DNA from: Methylobacterium sp. Leaf108
GTDB lineage: Bacteria > Pseudomonadota > Alphaproteobacteria > Rhizobiales > Beijerinckiaceae
Assembly: GCF_001423265.1 (NCBI RefSeq)
Contig: NZ_LMND01000034.1
Span: 62,001 to 126,000, forward strand
Length of the DNA stretch: 64,000 bases
Direction: 5' to 3'
Shown one piece after another: positions 33,876 to 42,712 of this stretch. Both the position numbers and the translations under genes were made by a program. The notes below the pieces were generated by a model. It saw nothing but the letters and a program-made list of their open reading frames with translations. It searched no databases and was not told where the DNA came from. Position 1 is the first letter of the stretch. Every line of letters starts with the position of its first letter.

Positions 33876-35282
33876 TCAGGCCTGCAACGACGCCAGTTCC
33901 GCCGGAAGCGCATAGGCCCACTGCGTGATGTTGCCGGCCCCCAGGCACACGACGTAGTCGCCCGCCTTGGCGCGGCTCGCCACCAGTCCGGCGAGATCCT
34001 CGGTGCGGTCGAGGGCCAGAGCGTCGCGGTGGCCGCGGGACTTGAGGCCCGAGACGAGGCCGTCGCGGTCCATGCCCTCGATCGGCGCCTCGCCCGCGGC
34101 GTAGACCGAGGCGACGATGACCGTGTCGGCGTCGTTGAAGCAGGTGCAGAAATCGTCGAACAGGGAGGCCAGCCGGGTGTAGCGGTGGGGCTGCACGATG
34201 GCGATGACGTTGGCCTCCGTCGAGGCGCGGGCGGCCTTGAGCACCGCTTTGATCTCCACCGGGTGGTGCCCGTAGTCGTCGAAGATCAGGGCGCCGTTCC
34301 ATTCGCCGGTCTTGGTGAAGCGGCGCTTGACGCCGCCGAAGCCTGCCAGCGCCTTGCGGATCGCCTGCGGCTCGACGCCGAGTTCGTGGGCCACGGCCAG
34401 CGCCGCGGTGGCGTTGAGGGCGTTGTGCTTGCCCGGCATCGGCAGGACGAGGTTCTCCATCTCGAGGCGAAAGCCGGGACGACGGTCGCGGATCATCACG
34501 CGGAACCGGCTCTGGCCGCCACGCAGGTCCACGTCGATCAGGCGCACGTCGGCCTGCGGGTTCTCGCCGTAGGTGATGATGCGGCGGTCCTCGATGTGGC
34601 CGACGAGGTCCTGCACCACCGGATGGTCGATGCACATCACGGCGAAACCGTAGAAGGGGATGTTGTCGATGAAGCGCCGGAAGGCGTCTTTCACCGCCTC
34701 GAACGAGCCGAAATGGTCGAGGTGCTCGGGGTCGATGTTGGTGACGATGGCGACATCGGCCGGCAGCTTGAGGAAGGTGCCGTCGGATTCGTCGGCCTCC
34801 ACCACCATCCACTCGCCCTCGCCCATGCGGGCGTTGGTGCCGTAGGCGTTGATGATGCCGCCGTTGATGACGGTGGGGTCGAGGTTGCCCGCATCGAGGA
34901 GGGCGGCCACCAGCGAGGTGGTGGTGGTCTTGCCGTGGGTGCCGGCGATGGCGACGCAGGACTTGAAGCGCATCAGCTCGGCCAGCATCTCGGCTCGCCG
35001 CACCACCGGCAGGCGGCGCTCGCGGGCGGCGACGAGCTCGGGGTTGTCGCGCCGGATCGCGGTGGAGACCACCACGAGGGCCGCCTCCTCGACGTTGCCG
35101 GCCGCATGGCCGACGAAGGTCCTGATGCCCTTTTCGGCGAGCCGGCGGACGTTGGCGTTGTCGTTGGCGTCCGACCCCTGCACCGTGTAGCCGAGGTTCA
35201 TCATCACCTCGGCGATGCCGGACATGCCGATGCCGCCGATGCCGATGAAATGGATGGGGCCGAGCTTGTCGGGCAGCTTCAT
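33876..35282 (-). CDS. murC: UDP-N-acetylmuramate--L-alanine ligase MurC
   Basis: A 468-residue Mur ligase adding L-Ala to UDP-MurNAc. The N-terminal Rossmann domain starts with IHFIGIGGIGMSGIAEVMMN. The ATP loop is AIAGTHGKTTTTSLVAALLD (about 111-130). The central domain has VVEADESDGTFLKL and IVTNIDPEHLDHFGSFEAVK. The C-terminal domain has IFDDYGHHPVEIKAVLKAAR and AIVQPHRYTRL. Members of this family are the first ligase of the Mur pathway; the other ligases are not in the window. Confidence 0.98.
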   Translation of the reverse strand: MKLPDKLGPIHFIGIGGIGMSGIAEVMMNLGYTVQGSDANDNANVRRLAEKGIRTFVGHAAGNVEEAALVVVSTAIRRDNPELVAARERRLPVVRRAEMLAELMRFKSCVAIAGTHGKTTTTSLVAALLDAGNLDPTVINGGIINAYGTNARMGEGEWMVVEADESDGTFLKLPADVAIVTNIDPEHLDHFGSFEAVKDAFRRFIDNIPFYGFAVMCIDHPVVQDLVGHIEDRRIITYGENPQADVRLIDVDLRGGQSRFRVMIRDRRPGFRLEMENLVLPMPGKHNALNATAALAVAHELGVEPQAIRKALAGFGGVKRRFTKTGEWNGALIFDDYGHHPVEIKAVLKAARASTEANVIAIVQPHRYTRLASLFDDFCTCFNDADTVIVASVYAAGEAPIEGMDRDGLVSGLKSRGHRDALALDRTEDLAGLVASRAKAGDYVVCLGAGNITQWAYALPAELASLQA

Positions 35283-35337
35283 GGTGTGAGCCAGTCTCGT
35301 CGGTTCGAGCGGGAGCGCCGCGGCGCCGACCCCGCGA

Positions 35338-36447
35338 TCAGGTGAGCGCCGCCGTCGCGATCACGACATCGGCGAGCCGTTCGGCGGCGTCGTGGATGCC
35401 GGCACTTTTGGCCGCTGCCGCCGCCGCGGTCAATTTTGCCGGCGTTCCGAACAGATCGACCAGTTCCGCGGTGAGGCGGTCGGGGGTGAAGCTGCCTTGC
35501 GGAATCGTCAGCGCCGCGCCGATGGCGCTCAGCGTCGCGGCATTGGCGGCCTGGTCCTGATCGAGGGCGCCCGGCAGCGGCACCAGGATCGCGGGCCGGC
35601 CGATGGCGGCCAGTTCCGAGACCGTGGAGGCGCCCGAGCGACCGATGACGAGGTGGCTCTGGGCCATGCGCGTGGGCAGGTCCTTGAAGAACGGCGCCGT
35701 CTCGAGCCCGGCGAGACCGAGGCCGAGGTAGAGGTTCTGGACCTGCGTCAGGTCCTCGGCGCGGACCTGCTGCACGAGGTGGAGGCGGGCGCGCAGGTCG
35801 GCGGGGAGCTGCGCGATGGCCGCGGGCACGATTTGGCCCATCACGGCCGCGCCCTGGCTGCCGCCGAAGACGAGGAGGTGGAGGCCGTCGGTGTCGCCGA
35901 GCGGCGGATAGGTCGTCGCCGCCGCCGCCAGCACCGCCGGGCGAAGGGGGTTGCCGGTGTGGGTGCGCGGTGCGGTGGCCTTCTCCGGGATGCCGCGAAC
36001 CTCGGCGAAGCCCGTGGCGATGGCACGCGCGCCGCGCGCCAGGAAGGCGTTGGCCCGGCCCATCACCGCGTTCTGCTCGTGCAGGATGGTGGGCCGCCGC
36101 AGGATCTGTCCCGCGAGCATCGGCGGCACCGTCGGATAGCCGCCGAACCCGACGATGGCGGCCGGGTCGATCCGCTTGATCTCACGGGCGGCGGCGCCGA
36201 ACCCGCGGCCCAGCGTCAGGAGCGCGCTCGCCCGCCGGACGAGCGAGCGGCCCGAAGGTGTCGCCGAGGCGATGGTGACGATCTCGGAGGCCGGAAAGCC
36301 CGTGGCGATGGAATCCACCCGCGCGTCGGTGGCGAGCACCACCCGCACGCCGCGGGCGCGCAACGCGATGGCCAGGCTCTCGGCCGGGAACAGGTGCCCG
36401 CCGGTGCCGCCGGCACAGAGGAGGACGGTGGCCTGCGCCACGGTCAT
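35338..36447 (-). CDS. murG: UDP-N-acetylglucosamine transferase MurG
   Basis: A 369-residue peripheral membrane glycosyltransferase converting lipid I to lipid II. N-terminal LLCAGGTGGHLFPAESLAIA is the conserved G-loop, PTILHEQNAVMGRANAFLA the middle motif, and VIGRSGASTVSELAAIGRPA the donor-sugar site with PLPGALDQDQAANA following. Its ATG overlaps the ftsW stop (ATGA), so the two are translationally coupled. Confidence 0.97.
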   Translation of the reverse strand: MTVAQATVLLCAGGTGGHLFPAESLAIALRARGVRVVLATDARVDSIATGFPASEIVTIASATPSGRSLVRRASALLTLGRGFGAAAREIKRIDPAAIVGFGGYPTVPPMLAGQILRRPTILHEQNAVMGRANAFLARGARAIATGFAEVRGIPEKATAPRTHTGNPLRPAVLAAAATTYPPLGDTDGLHLLVFGGSQGAAVMGQIVPAAIAQLPADLRARLHLVQQVRAEDLTQVQNLYLGLGLAGLETAPFFKDLPTRMAQSHLVIGRSGASTVSELAAIGRPAILVPLPGALDQDQAANAATLSAIGAALTIPQGSFTPDRLTAELVDLFGTPAKLTAAAAAAKSAGIHDAAERLADVVIATAALT

Positions 36448-37610
36448 CGCATCACCCCGGCCACCGTCGCCGGCGCGGTGCCGGGCGGCTTCTGGCTCAG
36501 CATCACCGTGCGCGGCCGCTTGCGGGTCAGGGCCACGAGGAAGCCCATGCCGAGCGCCAGCGAGATCAGGGACGAACCGCCGTAGGAGACGAACGGCAGG
36601 GTCATGCCCTTGGCCGGCATCAGCCGCACGTTCACCGCCATGTTGATGCAGGCCTGCAATCCGAACAGCGTCGTCAATCCCGTGATGGCCAGGCGCGAAA
36701 AGGTGTCGTCGGTGCGGCGCGCCAGCTTGAGGCCGCGCATCACGATATAGGCGAACAGGCAGACGAGGCCGAGGCAGACGAGCGCACCGAACTCCTCCCC
36801 GGTGACGGAGAAGATGAAGTCGGTGTGCGCGTCGGGCAGGTGGCGCTTGGCGACGCCCTCACCGGGGCCGGTGCCGAGCCAGCCGCCGGAGTTGAACGAT
36901 TCGCGCGCCCAGAACTCTTGGAAGCTGTCGCCGGAATCCTTGTCCATGAAGCGGGTGATGCGCTCGCGGACGTGATGCAGGAAACGATAGGCCACCGCGA
37001 CCCCGAGGAGGCCGCCGACGCCCAGGCCCGCGACCCAGAACCAGTGCAGGCCCGCCACGAAGAACAGCGAGCACCAGACGATGGTGATCAGCATGGTCTG
37101 GCCGAAATCCGGCTGCAGGATCAGCGGCACGATCGTGATCGGCAGGAGCAGGATGGCGAGAAGGCCGCCGGGCATGTCGCGCCGTTGCGCGCCCTCCGAG
37201 AACGCCCAGGCCGCCACCACCACGAAGGCGGGCTTCACGAACTCGGACGGCTGCAGGCCGAAGGCGCCGAACTGGATCCAGCGGTGGGCGCCCTTGATCT
37301 CGGGCCCGAACTTGCCGGCCAGGATGCACAGGGCCACGCCGACGATCCACGTGGCGAGCGCCACACGCCGGATGTGGCGCAGGGACAGGAACGAGACCGC
37401 CACGATGATCAGCAGCGTCGGCGCCAGATAGAGCGCCTGCCGGTTGAGGAAGTAGAAGGTCGGCAGGCCGATCTTTTCGGCCACCGGCGGCCCGCCGCCC
37501 ATGAGGAAGACGAGGCCCGCCACCATCAGCGCGGCGAGGCCGGCCAGGAGGCCTTTGTCGACCGTCCACCACCAATCGGTGAGGGGCGTGCGTTCCGCGC
37601 GGGACATCAT
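36444..37610 (-). CDS. ftsW: Lipid II polymerase FtsW (SEDS family)
   Basis: A 388-residue SEDS glycosyltransferase of the division septum with about 10 membrane helices. Hallmarks are AHRWIQFGAFGLQPSEFVKP, LILQPDFGQTMLI, the loop LPDAHTDFIFSVTGEEFG, and LPFVSYGGSSLISLALGMG near the C-terminus. Start 37610 (or 37607) begins MSRAERTPLTDWWWTVDKGL. It is the first dcw gene in the window. Its expected upstream neighbour murD is absent; a repeat hairpin and cobW lie there instead. Confidence 0.97.
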   Translation of the reverse strand: MMSRAERTPLTDWWWTVDKGLLAGLAALMVAGLVFLMGGGPPVAEKIGLPTFYFLNRQALYLAPTLLIIVAVSFLSLRHIRRVALATWIVGVALCILAGKFGPEIKGAHRWIQFGAFGLQPSEFVKPAFVVVAAWAFSEGAQRRDMPGGLLAILLLPITIVPLILQPDFGQTMLITIVWCSLFFVAGLHWFWVAGLGVGGLLGVAVAYRFLHHVRERITRFMDKDSGDSFQEFWARESFNSGGWLGTGPGEGVAKRHLPDAHTDFIFSVTGEEFGALVCLGLVCLFAYIVMRGLKLARRTDDTFSRLAITGLTTLFGLQACINMAVNVRLMPAKGMTLPFVSYGGSSLISLALGMGFLVALTRKRPRTVMLSQKPPGTAPATVAGVMR

Positions 37611-37730
37611 GGATGGCGCTCTCTCGCGCGCCGGCGGATGGCGGCGCGGCGCGATCCTGGGACGGAATGGTAAACCAATCCTTGCGGACACCCGTGTCCC
37701 GTCCCACCGGAGACGATGGCTCGCCAAGTC

Positions 37731-37755
37731 CCTTCCCCCCGCGCGGGGGGGAAGG
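37731..37755. repeat. GC-rich palindromic repeat between cobW and ftsW
   Basis: CCTTCCCCCC pairs with GGGGGGAAGG around GCGCG. It lies 11 bp past the cobW stop and 120 bp before ftsW. It could terminate cobW transcription on the minus strand although no T tract follows, and it resembles the palindromes near murB in composition. Confidence 0.6.
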
Positions 37756-37765
37756 AACGCTGCGC

Positions 37766-38755
37766 CTATGCCTTGCAGTCGAAGAAGCCGGCCCGGATCG
37801 TCTCCGGGTCGAGGTTGCGCCCGATGAACACCACCCGCGAGACCCGGGCCTCGTCGTCCTTCCACGGGCCCTGGAGGTCGCCGTCGAGGATCATGTGGAC
37901 GCCCTGGAAGACGAAGCGCTGCGGCTCGTTCGGGAAGGCGACGATGCCCTTGCAGCGCAGGATGTCCGGCCCCTGCACCTGGGTCAGGTTCGAGATCCAC
38001 GGCATGAATTTCTCCGGGTCCACCGGGCCGTCGATCCTGGCCGAGACCGACTGCATCTCGTCGTCGTGGTGATGGTGGTGGCCCTCCTCCAGGAACGCCG
38101 GCTCGATGTCGAGGATGCGGCCGAGGTCGAAGGCGTTGCGGTCGAGCACCGCATCGAGGGGCACGTCGCAGCGGCTGGTGCGGTGGATGGTGGCGTAGGG
38201 ATTGATCGCGCGGATCTGGCCCTCGACCCGGTCGAGGTCGCCCGGCTCCACGAGATCGGCCTTGTTGAGGAGGATGACGTCGGCGAAGGCGATCTGGTTC
38301 TTGGCCTCGGGGGCGTCCTTCAGGCGGTCGGACAGCCACTTGGCGTCGGCCACCGTGACCACGGCGTCGAGGCGGGCGGCATCGCCCACGTCCTGGTCGA
38401 CGAAGAAGGTCTGGGCGACGGGGGCGGGGTCGGCCAGCCCGGTGGTCTCGACGATGATCGCGTCGAACTTGCCGCGCCGTTTCACGAGCCCGTCCATGAT
38501 GCGGATGAGGTCGCCGCGCACGGTGCAGCAGACGCAACCGTTGTTCATCTCGAACACCTCCTCGTCGGCGCCGACCACGAGGTCGTTGTCGATGCCGATC
38601 TCGCCGAACTCGTTGACGATCACGGCGTAGCGCTTGCCGTGGTTCTCGGTGAGGATGCGGTTGAGGAGGGTCGTCTTGCCCGCACCGAGATAGCCGGTGA
38701 GCACGGTGACGGGAATCTTGCCAGAGTCGGAGATATTGCCGGAGGTGTCGGACAT
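37766..38755 (-). CDS. CobW/COG0523-family GTPase, probable metallochaperone
   Basis: A 329-residue G3E GTPase. Walker A is LTGYLGAGKTTLLN, the metal site CxCC is NNGCVCCTVRGD, and the base-recognition motif LLNKADLV. A loop near residue 230 carries EEGHHHHHDDE, a likely metal-binding stretch. The C-terminal CobW_C domain has FVFQGVHMILDGDLQGPW. Family members deliver zinc or cobalt to target enzymes; the partner here is not evident. No convincing Zur palindrome was found upstream. It lies between ftsW and a CpdR-like receiver. Confidence 0.88.
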   Translation of the reverse strand: MSDTSGNISDSGKIPVTVLTGYLGAGKTTLLNRILTENHGKRYAVIVNEFGEIGIDNDLVVGADEEVFEMNNGCVCCTVRGDLIRIMDGLVKRRGKFDAIIVETTGLADPAPVAQTFFVDQDVGDAARLDAVVTVADAKWLSDRLKDAPEAKNQIAFADVILLNKADLVEPGDLDRVEGQIRAINPYATIHRTSRCDVPLDAVLDRNAFDLGRILDIEPAFLEEGHHHHHDDEMQSVSARIDGPVDPEKFMPWISNLTQVQGPDILRCKGIVAFPNEPQRFVFQGVHMILDGDLQGPWKDDEARVSRVVFIGRNLDPETIRAGFFDCKA

Positions 38756-38877
38756 GGGAACGGTCTCATGGGGGCGCGCGGCGCGGGAGGGCCCACGCTG
38801 GTCTTCGTCCGATGATATAGTGTGTCACCCGCGTGCGATGGAAGGCACGCCGGGAACCGGAGCCAGCGTCGGTCCGC

Positions 38878-39243
38878 TCAGGCCGCCAGCGCGCGGTTCA
38901 CGGTGGAGCGCAGGTCGGCCAGGGAGAAGGGCTTGGTCAGGACGTCGGTCACGATGGCGTCGAGGCCGCGGGCGCGCTCGCGCTGATCGGCAAAGCCGGT
39001 CATCAGCAGGATGGTCAGGTCGGGGAAGTCGCGCTTGGCCGCGAGCGCCAGGGCGATGCCGTCCATCAACGGCATGCGGATGTCGGTGAGCAGCAGGTCG
39101 AAATCGCCGGCCGCCTCGATCAGCCGGTCCAGCCCGTCGCTGCCATCGCTGGCGGTGACCACGGCATGCCCGTCGATCTCGAGGCCGCGCTTCAGGAAGC
39201 CGCGGATCGTCTCTTCGTCATCCACTAGCAGGATGCGAGCCAT
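38878..39243 (-). CDS. Single-domain response regulator, CpdR-like
   Basis: A 121-residue stand-alone receiver: ARILLVDDEETIRGFLKRGL, phospho-acceptor Asp54 in LLLTDIRMPLMDGIALALAA, and VLTKPFSLADL with the conserved Lys. The opening and closing segments resemble CpdR, which in Caulobacter delivers substrates to ClpXP, but the mid-region (ADQRERARGLDAIV) differs from the CpdR FAAVALNP consensus. It is either a CpdR paralogue or an unrelated single receiver. It lies 153 bp downstream of hpt on the same strand. Confidence 0.8.
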   Translation of the reverse strand: MARILLVDDEETIRGFLKRGLEIDGHAVVTASDGSDGLDRLIEAAGDFDLLLTDIRMPLMDGIALALAAKRDFPDLTILLMTGFADQRERARGLDAIVTDVLTKPFSLADLRSTVNRALAA

Positions 39244-39396
39244 AAACACCGTTTCGTATGTGATCGCGGGCGTGTCGCCGCCGGTGCCAGAGACGCAAGC
39301 GCCAAGATCGCATGTCAAGCGAAAATGGCAGAGCGGCCGGACGAATTTGTCATCTCTGCGCGCAAATGCCACCGGTGGCCAAGCGAATGAAGCCGG

Positions 39397-39969
39397 TCAG
39401 GTGCCGCCGAAGAGGTCGGGCTCGCTGCTCTCGAAGTCGACCAGGCCGACGAAGGGCAACTGGCGGTAGGCGTGGGCGGCATCCATGCCGTAACCGACCA
39501 CGAAGGCATCGGGACAGGGGAAGCCGACGAAATCCGCGTCGATGGTCACGGCGCGCTTGCCGGGCTTCTCGAGCAGCACCGCCGTCATCACGCGCTTGGC
39601 GCCGCGCGCCATCAGCAGATCCTTGGCGAAGACCAGGGTCCGGCCCGATTCGAGGATGTCGTCGACGAGGAGCACGTCGCGGCCCCGCACCTCGCTCTGG
39701 ACGTCGCGCAGGATCTCGACCTGACCGGTGGAGACGGTGCCGGTGCGGTAGCTCGACAGGTGGACGAACTCGACCTGCGGCGCGAGGCCGGACCGGTGCA
39801 GCGCGCGCAACAGGTCGGCGGCGAACATGAAGCTGCCCTTGAGCACCGCGACCACGAGAAGGTCTTCGAGCTTGGCCGCCGCGATCTCGCCGGCCAGTTC
39901 CTCGTTGCGCCGGGCGATGGCGGATTCGTCGAACAGGACGCGGACGCGTCGGGAAGGCGTGGTGTTCAT
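39397..39969 (-). CDS. hpt: Hypoxanthine phosphoribosyltransferase
   Basis: A 190-residue purine-salvage enzyme converting hypoxanthine or guanine to the nucleotide with PRPP. The N-terminal part has VRVLFDESAIARRNEELAGE, the flexible loop HLSSYRTGTVSTGQVEILRD, and the PRPP motif VLLVDDILESGRTL. Base recognition is in ADFVGFPCPDAFVVGYGMD. An ATG at 39981 would add four residues. It starts 13 bp after the zinc-ribbon gene stop and is probably co-transcribed with it. Confidence 0.92.
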   Translation of the reverse strand: MNTTPSRRVRVLFDESAIARRNEELAGEIAAAKLEDLLVVAVLKGSFMFAADLLRALHRSGLAPQVEFVHLSSYRTGTVSTGQVEILRDVQSEVRGRDVLLVDDILESGRTLVFAKDLLMARGAKRVMTAVLLEKPGKRAVTIDADFVGFPCPDAFVVGYGMDAAHAYRQLPFVGLVDFESSEPDLFGGT

Positions 39970-39982
39970 CACGCAGTCCATA

Positions 39983-40822
39983 TCATGGGTTCCGCCGGCT
40001 GGCATCGGCCTTGGGCTCGCTCGCGGCGGCATCGGCACGCATCTGCCCGGTGCCCGCGAAGCGCACCTGCACCGACCGCCCCTGGGCCGGCGGCGCCGAC
40101 AGGCTGGCCCGGAAGCGGGCGGTCTCGCGGTCCTCCAGGGACGGGCGCGGGGAGGGAACGGTCCAGCGGTAGAGCGGCTGGTCCCGCTCGTCGCGCACCT
40201 CGATCTCGATGGCCGGCACGGCGACGGCCTCCCGCGTGACGCCGACGAGGTCGCCCTCCACCACGAGCTGCGTCAGACCCGCCTCGCCAGCGGCCTGGTA
40301 GGCGGCGACGTCGCGCAGGTCGATGCCGCGCAGGTTCACGGGCAGGCCGATGGCGGCATAGAGCCCGGCACTCTGGGGCATCGCCCGTACGACCGTGGTG
40401 CGGGCGACGAGGGCGCCACCCCCCACCGCGACGATCGCCAGCCACAGGCCCGCCGCGGTGGCGAAGGCGGACCACGACCGGCCGGGCTTTACCGGTCGCA
40501 AGGGCCGTTTGGCCGCCTTCCTCGGCGGGGGGTCGACGGACGGGGGCTCTGCAGGGGAGGACGAGGCTGCGGCGTCGGGGGCGATGCCCTCCTCCGCCAG
40601 GGCCGCTTCCCAGGCGTCGAGGGCGGCCTGGTCCTCGGAGCGGTTGCGGGTGCCGTCGTCCATCGCCGCGATGGCTTCGGCGATCTGCGCGGTGGCGACG
40701 TCGTCGGGCCCGATGAACCAGGTCTCGCGGCAGGCGGCGCAGCGCACCGAGCGGCCTTCCGCTCCGACCCGATCGGTGGGAATCTCGTATTCGCTGGCGC
40801 AGGCGGGGCAGACGATCTGCAT
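39983..40822 (-). CDS. Zinc-ribbon (MJ0042-type) membrane protein with DUF3426-like domain
   Basis: A 279-residue protein. The N-terminal zinc ribbon has two Cys pairs (CPACASEYEIP and VRCAACRETW). A Pro/Ala-rich linker leads to one membrane helix (WLAIVAVGGGALVARTTVV, about 130). The extracytoplasmic C-terminal part has IEIEVRDERDQPLYRWTVP and FRASLSAPP, the DUF3426 pattern. Function unknown. Divergent from ftsEX across 169 bp, a neighbourhood often kept in Hyphomicrobiales. Confidence 0.8.
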   Translation of the reverse strand: MQIVCPACASEYEIPTDRVGAEGRSVRCAACRETWFIGPDDVATAQIAEAIAAMDDGTRNRSEDQAALDAWEAALAEEGIAPDAAASSSPAEPPSVDPPPRKAAKRPLRPVKPGRSWSAFATAAGLWLAIVAVGGGALVARTTVVRAMPQSAGLYAAIGLPVNLRGIDLRDVAAYQAAGEAGLTQLVVEGDLVGVTREAVAVPAIEIEVRDERDQPLYRWTVPSPRPSLEDRETARFRASLSAPPAQGRSVQVRFAGTGQMRADAAASEPKADASRRNP

Positions 40823-40900
40823 GGCGAATCGGCGCTTCCAGGTCGGTCGGCGGTTGCCGCGTCGTGCAAAAAGACAGACATGGTTGTCGCGGAACGCGGT

Positions 40901-40915
40901 TAACCGCGTGTGAAG
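40901..40915 (+). promoter_or_regulatory. CtrA-like box upstream of ftsE, overlapping a perfect palindrome
   Basis: TTAA-CCGCGTG-TGAA matches the CtrA consensus with one mismatch. Its left half is the centre of the 14-bp palindrome CGCGGTTAACCGCG at 40896-40909. It lies in the divergent region, 76 bp before ftsE and 78 bp before the zinc-ribbon gene. Confidence 0.45.
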
Positions 40916-40991
40916 GTGGGGCGGGAGGAACGGACGCCTTGAGGCATCGCAGACCAGGCCGGCCCATGGGCGCCGACGGAACGGGTGAACC

Positions 40992-41705
40992 GTGGCGGAC
41001 CGCGTGAGGGGGGAGAGCCTGCTCGCGGGGGCCGAGGGACCCGTGGTCCAGTTCGAGAACGTCGGGATGCGCTACGGCCTCGGACCGGAGGTCCTGAGCG
41101 ACGTGAGCTTCGAGATCGCACCCCATTCCTTCCAGTTCCTCACCGGCCCCTCGGGGGCGGGGAAGACCACCCTCCTGCGTCTCATCCTCTTGTCGGTGCG
41201 GCCGACGCGCGGGCTGGTCTCGGTGTTCGGCGAGGAGGTCAGCGGCATCGCCAGCGACACCCTCACCTCCCTGCGCCGGCGCATGGGGGTCGTGTTCCAG
41301 GATTTCCGGCTGCTCGACCACCTCACCACCTACGAGAACGTCGCCCTGCCCCTGCGCGTCCAGGGCCGGGCGGAGTCGAGCTACCGGGCCGAGGTGGTCG
41401 AACTGCTGCGCTGGGTCGGCCTCGGCGAGCGCATGCATGTGCTCCCTCCCCTGCTGTCGGGCGGCGAGAAGCAGCGCGCGGCCATCGCACGGGCGCTGAT
41501 CGCGCGGCCCGAACTGCTCCTGGCCGACGAACCCACCGGCAACGTCGATCCCGGCCTCGGGCGGCGCCTGCTGCGCCTGTTCATCGAACTCAACCGGCTC
41601 GGCACCTCGGTGCTGATCGCCACCCACGATTTCGCGTTGATGGACCTCGTCGACGCCCGCCGGCTCGTATTGGGCGAGGGCCGGCTGCGCGTGGAGACGC
41701 CGTGA
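40992..41705 (+). CDS. ftsE: Cell division ATP-binding protein FtsE
   Basis: A 237-residue ABC ATPase that with FtsX controls septal peptidoglycan hydrolases. Walker A is TGPSGAGKTTLLRLI, the Q-loop VFQDFRLLDHLTTYENVALP, the signature LSGGEKQRAAIARALI and Walker B LLADEPTGNVDP. VQFENVGMRYGLGPEVLSDV is the FtsE N-terminal pattern. Starts at GTG 40992. The stop codon overlaps the ftsX ATG by one base (TGATG). Confidence 0.96.
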   Translation: MADRVRGESLLAGAEGPVVQFENVGMRYGLGPEVLSDVSFEIAPHSFQFLTGPSGAGKTTLLRLILLSVRPTRGLVSVFGEEVSGIASDTLTSLRRRMGVVFQDFRLLDHLTTYENVALPLRVQGRAESSYRAEVVELLRWVGLGERMHVLPPLLSGGEKQRAAIARALIARPELLLADEPTGNVDPGLGRRLLRLFIELNRLGTSVLIATHDFALMDLVDARRLVLGEGRLRVETP

Positions 41706-42712
41706 TGGGCGACACCGCTCCCCTCTCCCGCAAGACGGCCAGGACGGACGCGACCCGGTCCGGGGCGCGGCCAGGTCCGGGCGACGCCGCCGCGGCAGAG
41801 CCGCCGCTGCCGCCGACCCTGCGGCGCAACGCGCCCCTGGTCCCGACCGATTCGGCCGCCAGCCGCTCGCTGGCGGCGGTGATCGCCATCCTCACCTTCC
41901 TCGCCGCGCTGTGCGCGGGGGCCGCCGAGATGGTGGCCTCCAGCGCCGACCAGTGGCAGGGCGCGGTGGCGCAGGAGGTGACGATCCAGGTGAGGCCGAG
42001 CCCTGGCCGCGCCATCGACGCGGACGTCGCCCGGGCCGAGGCCCTGGCCAAGGCGACGCCGGGGATCGCCACCACCCGCGTCTTCTCGAAGGCGGAGGCC
42101 GAGCGCCTGCTCGAACCCTGGCTCGGCAGCGGCCTCGACCTATCGGACCTGCCGGTGCCCCGCCTCGTCACCCTCACCCTAGCGCCGGGACCGAGCCCCG
42201 ACCTCAAGCCGCTCCGGGCTTCCCTGGCCGAAGCGCTGCCGGGTGTCGCCAGCCTCGACGACCATGCCCTGTGGCTGCGCCGGCTCTCGACCATGGCCAA
42301 CACCTTCGTCGGGGTCGGGGTCGGCATCGTCGCCCTGGTGCTCATCGCCACCGGGCTCGCGGTGGCCTTCGCGACCCGGGGCGCCATGGCGGGCAACCGC
42401 GAGGTGGTGGAGGTGCTGCACTTCGTGGGCGCCGACGACGACTTCATCGCCCGCGCCTTCCAGCGCCGCTTCTTCGGGCTGGGCCTGCGCGGCGGCATCG
42501 TCGGATCGGTCGCCGCCCTCGCGGCTTTCGCGGCCGCCGGCGTCGTCGCCCGCGCCTGGCGCACCGGACCGGCGGGCGAGGAACTCGACGCCCTCTTCGG
42601 TGCGTTCCACGTCGGCTGGCGCGGCTATGCCAGCGTGCTCCTGATCGGCGTCATCGCCTCGGTGGTCACCGGGCTGGTCTCGCGCCTGACCGTGCGTCGC
42701 TTCCTGGCCTGA
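41705..42712 (+). CDS. ftsX: Cell division protein FtsX
   Basis: A 335-residue membrane partner of FtsE. A long disordered cytoplasmic tail (1-55) precedes the first helix (LAAVIAILTFLAALCAGAAE). An extracellular domain with VAQEVTIQVRPSPGRAIDAD follows, then three C-terminal helices, the first containing VGIVALVLIATGLAVAFATR, before REVVEVLHFVGADDDFIARA. The stop codon TGA is the first three bases of the 17-bp tandem repeat downstream. Confidence 0.93.
   Translation: MGDTAPLSRKTARTDATRSGARPGPGDAAAAEPPLPPTLRRNAPLVPTDSAASRSLAAVIAILTFLAALCAGAAEMVASSADQWQGAVAQEVTIQVRPSPGRAIDADVARAEALAKATPGIATTRVFSKAEAERLLEPWLGSGLDLSDLPVPRLVTLTLAPGPSPDLKPLRASLAEALPGVASLDDHALWLRRLSTMANTFVGVGVGIVALVLIATGLAVAFATRGAMAGNREVVEVLHFVGADDDFIARAFQRRFFGLGLRGGIVGSVAALAAFAAAGVVARAWRTGPAGEELDALFGAFHVGWRGYASVLLIGVIASVVTGLVSRLTVRRFLA

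Noticed and set aside
38800..38830. GATGATATAGTGTGTCAC considered as a Zur box for cobW
   Set aside because: Not palindromic enough and does not match the rhizobial Zur consensus.
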